NCBI RefSeq assembly: GCF_020639365.1
Contig: NZ_JAINUL010000001.1
Coordinates: 317,437-381,436 of the forward strand
From: Streptomyces flavotricini
Lineage (GTDB): Bacteria; Actinomycetota; Actinomycetes; Streptomycetales; Streptomycetaceae
Reading direction: 5' to 3'
Length of the DNA: 64,000 nt
Each line of letters starts with the position of its first letter. Within the stretch, counting starts at the first letter, position 1. The notes beneath the pieces were generated by a model. That model searched no databases, was not told the DNA's origin, and saw only the letters and a list, made by a program, of their open reading frames with translations. The position numbers were made by a program, and so were the translations under genes. Shown one piece after another: positions 36,737 to 45,661 of this stretch.

Positions 36737-37105
36737 GTGACTGAACATCTGTGGAGTTACCAGCCGACCGCGGGCCACCTGGCCGGTACGGACCTGACCG
36801 GCTACAAGGTCGAGGCGACCGACGGGAGCATCGGCAAGGTCGACAAGCACTCCGACGAAGTCGGTGACGCCTACGTGATCGTCGACACCGGCGTATGGAT
36901 CTTCGGCAAGGAGGTTCTGCTGCCGGCGAGCACAGTCGTCAAGATCGACCCGGAAGAGCGGAAGATCTTCGTCGACCGCACCAAGGAGCAGATCAAGAGC
37001 GCCCCCGAGTTCCACCGTGACAAGCACCTCGGCGACGCCGGATACCGGGATGAGCTCGTCACCTACTACGGCGCCGGCGCCCCCTTCGGCGGCCACCCCT
37101 TCTGA
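36737..37105 (+). CDS. PRC-barrel domain protein
   Basis: The 122-residue protein has one PRC-barrel: LAGTDLTGYKVEATDGSIGK, VDKHSDEVGDAYVIVDTGVW and KEVLLPASTVVKIDPEERKI. A short C-terminal region rich in Tyr and Gly follows. PRC-barrels are small adaptor domains found in RimM and in stress proteins. It starts at GTG, with GAGGAG about 11 bp upstream. It probably belongs to the stress set with katE; no enzyme activity is expected. Confidence 0.9.
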   Translation: MTEHLWSYQPTAGHLAGTDLTGYKVEATDGSIGKVDKHSDEVGDAYVIVDTGVWIFGKEVLLPASTVVKIDPEERKIFVDRTKEQIKSAPEFHRDKHLGDAGYRDELVTYYGAGAPFGGHPF

Positions 37106-37119
37106 TCCGCTCCGCGCAT

Positions 37120-37167
37120 GACGACGCCGGTCCCGGCACCCGTGGGGGTGCCGGGACCGGCGTCGTC
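37120..37167. terminator. 21-bp hairpin terminator
   Basis: Arms 37120-37140 and 37147-37167 are perfectly complementary, with a 6-nt loop, directly after the PRC-barrel gene. This is one of the strongest terminators in the window. Confidence 0.9.
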
Positions 37168-37339
37168 CGTGACTGCTCACATCCCGGACGGGCGTGCCTA
37201 CGCCCTTCGGGCAGAACAGCTGCGACTTCCTGCTCCGTGCGACATACGGCTCTCCGGCTCATGCCAGGATGCGGACCACGACGACGCACCCGCCCCCGCG
37301 TCGCACGCAGTGACGCCTCCCGCCTCGACGAGGAGACCC

Positions 37340-38083
37340 GTGAGACACACGACCAGCCGGATCCTGGTGACCGGTTCCGCCGACGGCCTGGGACGGGCCG
37401 CGGCGCACTCCCTTCTGTCAGCGGGATACGAGGTGGTGGTGCACGCCCGGAACCCGGAGCGCGCGACCGGCCTCGACCCACTGCTGGAACGGGGAGCGGG
37501 CATCGTGGTGGGTGACTTCACGGACCGCGATGCCGTACGACGCATCGCCACGGAGCTGAACGGCGCGAAGCCGCTCGACGCGGTCATCCACAACGCGGGC
37601 GTGTGGAGCGGCCCTGCGGTCATGCCGGTCAACATCATCGCGCCGTACCTGCTCACGGCCCTGCTGCGCGGACCCCGCCGCCTGGTGTACCTGAGCAGCG
37701 GCTCCCATTTCGACGGACACCCCTACCCGTCGCTCGCCGGCATCGACTGGCGGGGCGGGCACGCGGGCTCGTACGCGGACAGCAAGCTGTTCGTCACGGC
37801 GCTCGCGGCCGCCGTGGCCCGCCTGCGCCCCGGGGTGTTGAGCAACGCCGTGGATCCGGGCTGGGTGCCGACCAGGATGGGGGGCCCGCACGCTCCGGAC
37901 GACCTCGAACTCGGCCACCGGACGCAGGAGTGGCTGGCGACGAGCGAGGACTCCCAGGCCCTGACGACCGGCGGGTACTGGTACCACCGCCGGCTGCAGC
38001 CGCCGCACCGGGCGGTCCACGACCAGGCGTTCCAGGACCGCCTGCTGCACGCGCTGGCCGACGAGACGGGCGTCGCGATCTGA
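37340..38083 (+). CDS. Short-chain dehydrogenase/reductase
   Basis: This 247-residue SDR starts at GTG 37340 behind AGGAGA. It has the cofactor motif TGSADGLG, the NAG strand (IHNAGV), the catalytic Ser in YLSSGSHF and YxxxK in SYADSKL. PGWVPTRMG lies beyond it. It probably uses NADP(H) on an unknown carbonyl or alcohol. The following gene begins close behind its stop, suggesting cotranscription. Confidence 0.9.
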   Translation: MRHTTSRILVTGSADGLGRAAAHSLLSAGYEVVVHARNPERATGLDPLLERGAGIVVGDFTDRDAVRRIATELNGAKPLDAVIHNAGVWSGPAVMPVNIIAPYLLTALLRGPRRLVYLSSGSHFDGHPYPSLAGIDWRGGHAGSYADSKLFVTALAAAVARLRPGVLSNAVDPGWVPTRMGGPHAPDDLELGHRTQEWLATSEDSQALTTGGYWYHRRLQPPHRAVHDQAFQDRLLHALADETGVAI

Positions 38084-38191
38084 TCCGTGTGCGCGTCGGC
38101 CCAGGGCGGGACGGGCGTGGCCCGGGGCCGAGAACGACCGGGCGCGCACCCCGTGGCGGTTGGCGGGGAGACTTCGGGACACAAGCACGAC

Positions 38192-39775
38192 GTGCTGAAG
38201 AAACTTCTCGTGGTCCTGCTCGTCCTGCTCGCCGCATGCGCGTCGGCCGCCGCCGTGCTGGCCGCCCCCTGGCTCGTGGCCCTGGCCGTCCCCCTGGTCC
38301 TGCTCGCGCTGGTGGCCGTACACGACCTCCTGCAGCAGCGGCACTCGATCCTGCGCAACTACCCGCTGCTCGGGCACCTCCGCTTCGCCCTGGAGGCCCT
38401 GCGGCCGGAGGTCCAGCAGTACTTCATCGAGCGGAACTTCGACGGGCGCCCCTTCGACCGGGACACCCGGAGCATCGTCTACGAGCGGGCCAAGGGGACC
38501 GACGCCGAGGAGCCGTTCGGCACCGAGCTCGACCTGTACCGGCCGGGCAGCGAGTACCTCACCCCGTCGATGGCGCCGCGGGCGGTGCGGACGGATCCGC
38601 CCCGGATAACGGTCGGCGGACCCGACTGCACCCGCCCGTACGACATGGCCCTGCTCAACGTGTCGGCGATGAGCTTCGGCTCGCTGTCGGCCAACGCCGT
38701 ACTCGCCCTCAACACCGGCGCCCGGGCGGGCGGGTTCGCCCACGACACCGGCGAGGGCGGGCTGTCCGAGTACCACCTGCGCCCGGGCGGGGACCTCGTC
38801 TGGGAGATCGGCACAGGCTACTTCGGCTGCCGGACCGACGAAGGGGGCTTCGACGAGGGGCAGTTCGCCGAGAAGGCCGCGCACGAGCAGGTCAAGTGCG
38901 TGTCCTTGAAGATCAGCCAGGGCGCCAAGCCGGGTATCGGCGGTGTCCTGCCGGGAGCCAAGGTCGACGCCGAGATCGCGAAGGTCCGCGGCGTCCCTCA
39001 GGGCAGGACGGTCGTGTCGCCGCCCTTCCACCGCGTCTACTCCACGCCGCGCGAGCTGGTGCGCTTCCTGGCCCGGATGCGCGAACTCGCCGACGGCAAG
39101 CCCGTCGGCTTCAAGCTCTGCGTCGGCTCGCGCCGGGAGTTCCTCGCCGTGTGCAAGGCCATGCTGGAGGAGGACACCACGCCGGACTTCATCATCGTCG
39201 ACGGCGCGGAGGGCGGAACGGGCGCCGCACCCCTCGAATTCGCCGACCACGTCGGGCTGCCGCTCGGCGAGGGGCTGATGACCGTACACAACGCCCTCGT
39301 GGGGACAGGTCTGCGCGACAGGATCCGGATCGGGGCCAGCGGCAAGGTCGCCACCGGCAGTGACCTCGTCAAACGCCTCCTCCAGGGAGCTGACTACACC
39401 AATGCCGCCCGCGCCATGATGTTCGCGGTCGGATGCATCCAGGCCCAGCGCTGCCACACGAACACCTGCCCCGTGGGCGTCGCCACCCAGGACGAGCGGC
39501 GCGCCCGCGCCCTCGACGTCGGTGACAAGGCGCAACGCGTGCGGCGCTTCCAGGAGGCCACGGTCAAGAGCGCCTTGCAGATCATGGCGGCGATGGGAGT
39601 CGACGAGCCGTCCGGGCTGCGCCCGCACCAGCTGCTCCAGCGGGTGGATCCGCATACCGTCCGCTCCTACGCAGAACTCCACGAGTGGCTCACACCTGGA
39701 CAACTGCTCGCATCAGCGCCCGAGGGCTGGGCATCCGACTGGCGGGCGGCCCACCCGGACCGCTTCACCCACTGA
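38192..39775 (+). CDS. FMN-binding glutamate synthase-like protein, membrane-anchored
   Basis: The 527-residue product from a GTG at 38192 (earlier in-frame GTGs at 38153 and 38087 possible) starts with two membrane helices (LLVVLLVLLAACASAAAVLA and PWLVALAVPLVLLALVAVHD). It then has the glutamate-synthase TIM barrel: SAMSFGSLSANAVLALN, IIVDGAEGGTGAAPLEFADH and CIQAQRCHTNTCPVGVATQ with clustered cysteines. These proteins bind FMN and possibly an Fe-S cluster but lack the glutaminase domain. Some relatives form glutamate or methylglutamate; substrate here is unknown. Confidence 0.85.
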   Translation: MLKKLLVVLLVLLAACASAAAVLAAPWLVALAVPLVLLALVAVHDLLQQRHSILRNYPLLGHLRFALEALRPEVQQYFIERNFDGRPFDRDTRSIVYERAKGTDAEEPFGTELDLYRPGSEYLTPSMAPRAVRTDPPRITVGGPDCTRPYDMALLNVSAMSFGSLSANAVLALNTGARAGGFAHDTGEGGLSEYHLRPGGDLVWEIGTGYFGCRTDEGGFDEGQFAEKAAHEQVKCVSLKISQGAKPGIGGVLPGAKVDAEIAKVRGVPQGRTVVSPPFHRVYSTPRELVRFLARMRELADGKPVGFKLCVGSRREFLAVCKAMLEEDTTPDFIIVDGAEGGTGAAPLEFADHVGLPLGEGLMTVHNALVGTGLRDRIRIGASGKVATGSDLVKRLLQGADYTNAARAMMFAVGCIQAQRCHTNTCPVGVATQDERRARALDVGDKAQRVRRFQEATVKSALQIMAAMGVDEPSGLRPHQLLQRVDPHTVRSYAELHEWLTPGQLLASAPEGWASDWRAAHPDRFTH

Positions 39776-39823
39776 CACGCCGGCTCCCGGGACGGGGACG
39801 GCACCGGACGGAAGGGCACTCCT

Positions 39824-41551
39824 GTGGCACGTACCGTCGCCCACGTGATCGTCGACGCACTCAAGGAACTGGGTGTCCGGCACGTCTTCGGCGTTGTCGG
39901 GGACGCCTTGAACCCCCTGACCGACGCCATCCGCACCACCGAGGACCTGGAGTGGATCGGCTGCCGGCACGAGGAGGCCGCGGCCTTCGCGGCCTCGGCG
40001 CAGTCGCAGCTCTCCGACACCCTCGGGGTGTGCGCGGGCACGGTCGGGCCGGGGTCCGTGCACCTCCTCAACGGGCTCTACGACGCGGCCAAGAGCCGTA
40101 CGCCGGTCCTGGCGATCTGCGGACAGGTCCCCCTCGCCGAAATCGGCAGCGACTACTTCCAGGAAGTCGACAACGACCTGCTCTTCCGCGACGTGGCCGT
40201 CTACCGCGCCACGGTCTCCTCGCCGGACCAGATGCCGCGGATGCTCGAGTCGGCCGTACGCGCAGCCGTCACCCAGGGCGGCGTCGCCGTCCTGACCGTC
40301 CCCGGCGACCTGGGCGACCAGGAGCTGGGCGAGGACCGCCCCACGCGGTTCGCCCTCGCGGCACCCCGCACGCGCCCCGAGGACCCGGCCCTCCTCGAGG
40401 CGGCCGGGCTGCTGAACTCCGCCTCCCGCGTCACCCTGCTCGTCGGCCGCGGGGCGCGCGGGGCCCGTACCGAGGTGCTCCGGGCCGCGGAACTGCTCGC
40501 CGCTCCCATGGTGCTCACCCTCAAGGCGAAAGAGGGCTTCGAAGGCGACAACCCCTTCCAGGTGGGACAGACCGGCCTCATCGGCAATCCCGCCGCCGCG
40601 CACGCGCTCGACAGCGGCGACGCGCTCCTCATGCTGGGCACCGACTTCCCCTACCGCGACTGGTACCCGACGGGCTGCAAGGTGGTTCAGGTGGACGCCC
40701 GTGCGGAGCACCTGGGCCGCCGGGTCCCGGTGGACGTGGGTCTCGCGGGCGATGTCGGGGCCACCCTGCGCGCCCTGCTCCCGCTGCTGGAGGAGGCTCC
40801 CGACCGTACGCACCTGGACGGCGCCCGCGAACGGTTCGCGCACTGGGAAGAGGGACAGCAGCGCCTGGCCGACCCGGGCCACGAGCACCGCCGGTCCGGC
40901 AGGCTGCGGGCCGCCCTGGACAACCGGGACCACGAGATCCGCCCGGAGGCCCTGGCCGCCGCGGTGGACCGGTATGCCGACGAGGACGCCGTTTTCACCT
41001 CCGACACCGGCATGGCCACCGTCTGGCTGTCCCGCTTCGTCAGCATGCGGGGAAGCAGGCGGCTCGTCGGCTCGTACAACCTCGGCTCGATGGCGAACGC
41101 CATGCCGCAGGCCCTCGGGGCGCAGCTCTGGGCGCCCGACCGGCAGGTCGTCGCCTTCTGCGGGGACGGCGGGCTCGGCATGCTGCTCGGCGACCTGATG
41201 ACGATCAGGACGTACGGGCTCCCGGTGAAGCTCGTCGTCTTCGACAACCGCCGGCTGGGCATGGTCAAACTGGAGCAGGAGCAGGCGGGACTGCCCGAGT
41301 TCGGTACGCGACTCGACAACCCCGATTTCGCCGCGGTCGCCACGGCCCTCGGCCTGACGGGGATACGGGTCACCGATCCGGCCGAACTCCACGACGGTGT
41401 GCGCCGGGCCTTCGAGACCCCGGGGCCGGTCCTGCTGGACGTGCTGACCAACCCCGAGGAAGTGGCCGTGCCGGGCAAGCCGACCGTGGCCCAGGGATGG
41501 GGCTACGCCATCGCCAAGGTCAAGGAGATCCTGCCGGGCCGCGAGGACTGA
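39824..41551 (+). CDS. poxB: ThDP-dependent pyruvate oxidase/dehydrogenase-type protein
   Basis: The 575-residue three-domain ThDP enzyme has a Pyr domain (GVRHVFGVVGDALNPLTDAI, with the active-site Glu in CRHEEAAAF) and a central domain with FAD/nucleotide-fold character. The PP domain carries the ThDP/Mg motif GDGGLGMLLGDLMTIRTYGL with the terminal N of VVFDN. It resembles E. coli PoxB and lactic-acid pyruvate oxidases. It probably decarboxylates pyruvate, feeding quinone or oxygen; which acceptor cannot be read. It starts at GTG 39824, 49 bp after the previous stop. Confidence 0.88.
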   Translation: MARTVAHVIVDALKELGVRHVFGVVGDALNPLTDAIRTTEDLEWIGCRHEEAAAFAASAQSQLSDTLGVCAGTVGPGSVHLLNGLYDAAKSRTPVLAICGQVPLAEIGSDYFQEVDNDLLFRDVAVYRATVSSPDQMPRMLESAVRAAVTQGGVAVLTVPGDLGDQELGEDRPTRFALAAPRTRPEDPALLEAAGLLNSASRVTLLVGRGARGARTEVLRAAELLAAPMVLTLKAKEGFEGDNPFQVGQTGLIGNPAAAHALDSGDALLMLGTDFPYRDWYPTGCKVVQVDARAEHLGRRVPVDVGLAGDVGATLRALLPLLEEAPDRTHLDGARERFAHWEEGQQRLADPGHEHRRSGRLRAALDNRDHEIRPEALAAAVDRYADEDAVFTSDTGMATVWLSRFVSMRGSRRLVGSYNLGSMANAMPQALGAQLWAPDRQVVAFCGDGGLGMLLGDLMTIRTYGLPVKLVVFDNRRLGMVKLEQEQAGLPEFGTRLDNPDFAAVATALGLTGIRVTDPAELHDGVRRAFETPGPVLLDVLTNPEEVAVPGKPTVAQGWGYAIAKVKEILPGRED

Positions 41552-41591
41552 CGAAGAGCCCGCACCGGTGGCCGGCCCCGCCGCTCCGCCC

Positions 41592-42269
41592 TCAGCGGCC
41601 GGGGTCGGTCACCTCGGCGAACGGGCTGTCGTCGAGGTGGGCGAGGAGGTCCGCGGGATGCCGGTACACGGCCCGGGCCCCGGCCCCTTCGAGGTCGCCT
41701 CGCGGGATGCCGCCGCACAGGAGCCCCACGCAGGCGACGCCGGCGCGACTGCCCGCCCGCATGTCCCAGACCGTGTCACCGACGAAGACCGAGTCGCGCG
41801 CGGACGCGTCGGCGAGGTCGAGGGCGTGGTCGACCGGGTCGGGTGCGGGCTTGCCTTCTTCCACGTCGTCGGCGCTGGCCGTCGCGGTGATGGCGTCGTC
41901 GGCGTCGACGGCCCGCCGCAGGGCGTCGAGTTCGGTCTGCCGGGCGGAGGTGACGAGCACCACGCGCCAGCCGCGCCGGTCCAGCTCGCGCAGCAGGTCG
42001 GCTGCCGCGTCCAGCGGCGGCAGCCTGTCGAAGTACGTGCCGTAGAGGGTGTCGTGCGCGCTGGTCAGCGCGTCGTCCTGGTCCGTGTCGCGGTCCTCGC
42101 CCAGCAGATGCGCGAGCAGGTCCTCGCCGGGCAGACCGATCGCGCGGTGGATGTCGTGCATGGCGACGTCGTGGCCGCCTTGACGCAGCGCCTCCCACCA
42201 GCACGTGACGTGCAGGTGGTTGGTGTCGGCGAGGGTTCCGTCGACGTCGAACAGCGCGGCCCGGTTCAT
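41592..42269 (-). CDS. HAD-family phosphatase
   Basis: This 225-residue HAD hydrolase has motif I DVDGTLADTN, motif II VLVTSA, motif III with EEGKPAPDP and motif IV VGDTVWDM. A helical cap domain of the beta-phosphoglucomutase/phosphoglycolate type lies between motifs I and II. It is cytosolic, probably acting on sugar or organic phosphates. A GAGT-N15-GGGTAG promoter-like element lies 95 bp upstream. Confidence 0.88.
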   Translation of the reverse strand: MNRAALFDVDGTLADTNHLHVTCWWEALRQGGHDVAMHDIHRAIGLPGEDLLAHLLGEDRDTDQDDALTSAHDTLYGTYFDRLPPLDAAADLLRELDRRGWRVVLVTSARQTELDALRRAVDADDAITATASADDVEEGKPAPDPVDHALDLADASARDSVFVGDTVWDMRAGSRAGVACVGLLCGGIPRGDLEGAGARAVYRHPADLLAHLDDSPFAEVTDPGR

Positions 42270-42363
42270 GCGCGCCTCCCGCCGGTTCGGGATCCTCGGG
42301 GCATGACGAACTCCTCTGTGCGATGGGTGGCCGACGCGGTGGACCCTGGATCATGTCGGGCGT

Positions 42364-42388
42364 CTACCCGCTCCTTTCCTTCGCACTC
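42364..42388 (-). promoter_or_regulatory. SigB-like promoter upstream of the HAD gene
   Basis: On the minus strand: GAGT (complement of 42385-42388), 15 bp, GGGTAG (complement of 42364-42369), followed by ACGCC. This has the same spacing as the other elements. Confidence 0.5.
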
Positions 42389-42428
42389 TTCGCGCCCCGG
42401 CGCCCTCCGTGATGCCCACGAGGCCGTT

Positions 42429-43394
42429 TCACAGCTCCCTCAGGGCCGGCAGCAGTTTCCTCGCGGACCAGTCCAGGAAGGGCTCCTGCCGGTCGCCGCC
42501 GATCTGGATGAGGGCGATCTCGGTGAATCCCGCCTCGACGTAAGGGCGCACCGCTTCGACGAAGGCATCCACGTCGTCGCCGCACGGAACGGCGTCGGCG
42601 ACGTCCTGCGGCCTGGTGTGCCGCGAAGCCTGGGCGAAGCCCGCTGGACCGGGGAGTTCCGCGTTGACCTTCCAGCCGCCGAGCGCCCAGCGGAACTGGT
42701 CGTGCGCCCGGGCCACCGCCGCGTGCCGGTCGGTGTCGTAGGCCACCGGAAGCTGGCCCACGCACGGCTTTCCGGAGCCTCCGTACCCGCCGAACGCGGT
42801 CAGTAGCTCCGGTTTCGGCTCGGTGGCGATGAGCAGGTCGCCGTAGCGGCCCGCGACCTGGCAGGAGCGGTCTCCGGAGACGGCGATCCCGATCGGGGGC
42901 GGAGGGTCGGGGAGGTCCCAGAGTCTGGCGTCCTGCACGTGGAAGTGGGTGCCGTGGTGGCTGACGTACCCGCCGGCGAACAGGGAGCGGATGATTCCCA
43001 CGGCTTCCTCGAGCATCTCCAGGCGGACGTGGGCGGCGGGCCAGCCCGCGCCGACGATGTGCTCGTTGAGGTTCTCGCCCGAACCGAGTCCCAGGCGGAA
43101 GCGCCCCTGGGACAGGAGCTGCATCGTGGCCGCCTTCTGCGCGATCACCGCAGGGTGGTAGCGGAAGGTCGGGCAGGTCACGTACGTCATGAGCGGGATC
43201 CGGGAGGTGGCCTGCGCGGCGGCCCCCAGGACGCTCCACGCGTACGGCGCGTGCCCTTGGGCCTCCAGCCAGGGGAAGGAGTGGTCGGAGATGACGGAGA
43301 AGTCGAACCCTGCCCGCTCCGCGCCCAGCACGTGGTCGACCAGTTCGCGGGGCCCGGCCTGCTCGGTCATCATCGTGTACCCGATGCGCACCAT
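42429..43394 (-). CDS. LLM-class F420-dependent oxidoreductase
   Basis: This 321-residue TIM-barrel protein has IGYTMMTEQAGPRELVDHVL, the HSFPWLEAQGHAPYAWSVLG region and RFRLGLGSGENLNEHIVGAG. These match the FGD-like subgroup that uses F420 (TIGR03557-type). FGD itself oxidises glucose-6-phosphate; this paralog is probably a reductase or dehydrogenase of another substrate. It follows the flavin reductase gene with 64 bp between, possibly cotranscribed. Confidence 0.88.
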   Translation of the reverse strand: MVRIGYTMMTEQAGPRELVDHVLGAERAGFDFSVISDHSFPWLEAQGHAPYAWSVLGAAAQATSRIPLMTYVTCPTFRYHPAVIAQKAATMQLLSQGRFRLGLGSGENLNEHIVGAGWPAAHVRLEMLEEAVGIIRSLFAGGYVSHHGTHFHVQDARLWDLPDPPPPIGIAVSGDRSCQVAGRYGDLLIATEPKPELLTAFGGYGGSGKPCVGQLPVAYDTDRHAAVARAHDQFRWALGGWKVNAELPGPAGFAQASRHTRPQDVADAVPCGDDVDAFVEAVRPYVEAGFTEIALIQIGGDRQEPFLDWSARKLLPALREL

Positions 43395-43458
43395 GCCGGG
43401 CGCCTTACCGCTTCTGCCCCGCTGAAACGTGTCGGCCCGTCCGGGCGAGGCGGTGGCC

Positions 43459-43947
43459 TCAGGCCGGGTGACCGGGTTCCAGGGGCCGCAGCTCCCGGTA
43501 CCGGAGCAGCGGGGGCGGCGGGCCCTCGCTCCGGGGGCATACCGCCGCGGGTACCAGGAGGAAACCCACGTGGTCGCCGCCCTCGATACGCCCTTCGATC
43601 CGGCCGGTGAACCACGTGGAGAGCTGCTCCAGGACCGGGCTGTGCGCTTCTCCCGGACGCCATCCGACCCGCGCGAACTTGTCCCCCCGGTCGCCGGTCT
43701 CCCCTCCGAAGAGCTCCGCCAGTACCCGGTCGTCCCGGTGGAGCAGGTGGACGGTGAGGTACTCGGCCCCGCGTGCGACGCGATAGGTGTGGTTGGCGAT
43801 GGACAGCCAGACGACGAACCTCGGTGGGTCGATGGAACACTGGGAGGCGAATCCCACGAGGCAACCCGCCCGCTCGCCGCGAGATGCGGCGGTGACCACG
43901 TACATCGGGCCGTCGAGCACGTCGGTGAAGGGGTCGAGCTCCGTCAA
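43459..43947 (-). CDS. Flavin reductase-like FMN-binding protein
   Basis: The 162-residue split-barrel protein has GPMYVVTAASRGERAGCLVG, FASQCSIDPPRFVVWLSIAN and THLLHRDD-like strands (YLTVHLLHRDDRVLAELFGG) of the flavin-reductase fold. It probably reduces FMN or uses it as a bound cofactor. The start is TTG at 43947, backed by a perfect AGGAGG. The gene sits 21 bp after the mycothione reductase remnant and so inherited its transcription unit. Confidence 0.88.
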   Translation of the reverse strand: MTELDPFTDVLDGPMYVVTAASRGERAGCLVGFASQCSIDPPRFVVWLSIANHTYRVARGAEYLTVHLLHRDDRVLAELFGGETGDRGDKFARVGWRPGEAHSPVLEQLSTWFTGRIEGRIEGGDHVGFLLVPAAVCPRSEGPPPPLLRYRELRPLEPGHPA

Positions 43948-43968
43948 GGCTCCTCCTGGGCGGGGTGC

Positions 43969-44142
43969 TCACAGACCGAGGTCGAGGAGGGCGTTCTCCG
44001 CGGCCCCGGTGAGTGCGGGTTCTGCGTCGAGACGGCCGAAGACCCGGTCGCGCGCCGCGCGCCAGCGCACCGCTCTCAGCTCGGCGTCGACGACGGCGTT
44101 CCCGGATCCCGCACCGATGACGACAAGATCGCGATGGCGCAC
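43969..44142 (-). pseudogene. Collapsed mycothione reductase gene, reading frame kept
   Basis: A 57-codon frame from GTG 44142 to TGA 43969 joins pieces of a roughly 460-residue mycothione reductase. The FAD-binding start is RHRDLVVIGAGSGN. An internal piece reads VRWRAARDRVFGRLD, which in the family lies around residue 90-110. The extreme C-terminus reads HPALTEVVEN-like EPALTGAAENALLDLGL. The Cys pair, NADPH domain and dimerisation domain are absent. Several internal deletions have therefore happened while the frame stayed open. The fragment assignments are from memory of the family. Confidence 0.6.
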
Positions 44143-44286
44143 CGCGCCACCCTACGAGGCCCTGCGCCAAGCCGGCGCCCCGGCACGCCGTCCCCCACCG
44201 ACCGGGACGCCGAGGGTCGTGCGCACCGGTCGCGGCACGCATTCGGACCGGTTCACACCGGCCTCACCTCACCCCGTGTGCGCTTC

Positions 44287-44496
44287 TCAGTTGCTGGGCG
44301 GGCGGGTCTGCTCTTCACGACCGATGCCCGGACGGTGGCGCTTGGCGCGGTGGCCCCCGGCATCCGTGTCGTCCTGCGCCCTCCCCCGCACGACGGCATC
44401 GTCCGCCTGGCGCCTGGCCTCGGGGTCGCCGCTCTCGCCCACGGCCTCGGACGGCGTGGTCCGCGGGTGTCGCCCGGACTTCTCTTGGTCCGCCAT
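44287..44496 (-). CDS. Small hydrophilic, disordered protein
   Basis: The 69-residue protein has no hydrophobic segments and is rich in Arg, Asp, Glu and Gly (MADQEKSGRHPRTTPSEAVG, DPEARRQADDAVVRGRAQDD). An excellent AAGGAGG site precedes the ATG at 44496, and a GCTT-N15-GGGTAG promoter lies 33-58 bp upstream. No family was recognised; composition suggests a stress-related disordered protein. About 145 bp of non-coding DNA separate it from the mycothione reductase remnant. Confidence 0.7.
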   Translation of the reverse strand: MADQEKSGRHPRTTPSEAVGESGDPEARRQADDAVVRGRAQDDTDAGGHRAKRHRPGIGREEQTRPPSN

Positions 44497-44529
44497 CTCG
44501 TCCTCCTTCGAGGTTCCTGTCCCCCGCGC

Positions 44530-44554
44530 CTACCCCACACCATCGCCCCGAAGC
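44530..44554 (-). promoter_or_regulatory. SigB-like promoter, GCTT-N15-GGGTAG
   Basis: On the minus strand GCTT (complement of 44551-44554), 15 bp, GGGTAG (complement of 44530-44535), then GCGCG. The same -35, spacing and extended -10 occur at 29593 and 49966. It leads into the small hydrophilic gene. Confidence 0.6.
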
Positions 44555-44597
44555 GTGCCGGTCCGTGAGCGGCTCGAGGGCGCAGCCGGAGGGACCG

Positions 44598-44639
44598 CCC
44601 GGGCCCTGCACGCCGCCCGTGCGGCGTGCAAGGCCCGGG
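44598..44639. other. 18-bp imperfect hairpin in the divergent promoter region
   Basis: CCCGGGCC-C-TGCACGCCGC pairs with GCGGCGTGCA-A-GGCCCGGG (one C-A mismatch, 4-nt loop). It lies between two divergent genes rather than after a stop. It overlaps a GGGTAC hexamer (44637-44642), so it may act as an operator, a riboleader structure or an insulator terminator. Confidence 0.6.
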
Positions 44640-44733
44640 TACCGTGGGAACCAGCAGCAACTGGAGCGGCCATGCCCGTGACATCGACCTCGCGTTCTCC
44701 GTCCCGGTCGCCGCACCCGCGTACGGGACCGCC

Positions 44734-45561
44734 ATGACCGGCTCCCGCGGGCCGGCCCGGTGGCCGGCGCTCGGACGGATACTCAGCACGATCCGCCGCA
44801 CGCGGGCCGGCCGACGCTGGGGGCGTGTCCGGGACGTGGAACTGTGGCAGCGCTCGCTGGGCTTCGCCGCGCTCGGCTTCCTGACACTGGTACCGCTGCT
44901 GATCGTCGTGTCCGCGGCCAACCCCGTCGGCGGACAGGGGTTCGCGCAGTGGCTGGGGGACGGACTCGGAGTGTCGCCGGCCGCCAGGGCGGAGATCGAC
45001 CGTCTCTTCGCCCTCCCCGGCGAGGCATGGCGCACGACCACGGCGTTCGGCCTGGCCCTGCTCGCCGTGTTCGGTCTGTCGTTCGGCACGGTGCTGCAGA
45101 GCGGCTACGAAAGGATCTGGGACCTGCCTCCGTCGCGCTGGTGGGCCCGCTGGCGGCACGTACTGTGGCTCGGCGCGCTCGTCGCCGTCCTCTACCTGTC
45201 GGCGATCACGTCACCGTGGCGCGAGTCCCCCGCCCGGGGGTTCGTCACGGTTGCGATCGGCACCCTGTTCTTCTGGTGGTCCCAGCGGCTGCTGCTCGGC
45301 GGCCGGGTCGGTTGGCTCGCCCTCCTGCCCGGGGCGGTGGCCACCATGGTCGGGTTGCTCGGGCTGCGGGTCTTCTCCCGGCTCGTCTTCTCACCGCTGA
45401 TCGCGTCCAGCGCCGTCACGTACGGCCCGTTCGGGACCGTCCTCGTCATCCAGAGCTGGCTCGTCGGCGTCGGCGTCGTCGTCTTCGGCGGTGCACTGGC
45501 CGGCCGCCTCGTCCACGACGAACTGGCGCGCCGCGCTCAACCGCCGGCCCCCGGCAACTGA
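44734..45561 (+). CDS. YihY/BrkB-like membrane protein
   Basis: This 275-residue protein has about six membrane helices, including SLGFAALGFLTLVPLLIVVS, FGLALLAVFGLSFGTVLQSG with YERIWDLPPSRWW, and VLVIQSWLVGVGVVVFGGAL. The pattern is of the YhjD/YihY group, shorter and without the acidic tail of the copy at 33098. The ATG at 44734 is chosen from an open frame that continues upstream. Transport function is unproven. Confidence 0.8.
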   Translation: MTGSRGPARWPALGRILSTIRRTRAGRRWGRVRDVELWQRSLGFAALGFLTLVPLLIVVSAANPVGGQGFAQWLGDGLGVSPAARAEIDRLFALPGEAWRTTTAFGLALLAVFGLSFGTVLQSGYERIWDLPPSRWWARWRHVLWLGALVAVLYLSAITSPWRESPARGFVTVAIGTLFFWWSQRLLLGGRVGWLALLPGAVATMVGLLGLRVFSRLVFSPLIASSAVTYGPFGTVLVIQSWLVGVGVVVFGGALAGRLVHDELARRAQPPAPGN

Positions 45562-45661
45562 GGCTGCCGGACCTCCCCGGTACCGCCACTCCCCCGTCGC
45601 CGTCGCCGTCGCGGGTGGCGCCGCCGGGCTGCCCCGCCCGAGCCCGTCGCCGCCGCCTTCG

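Noticed and set aside
37418..39703. A 761-codon open frame antisense to the SDR and glutamate-synthase-like genes
   Set aside because: It spans two real genes and their gap and has shadow-type composition.
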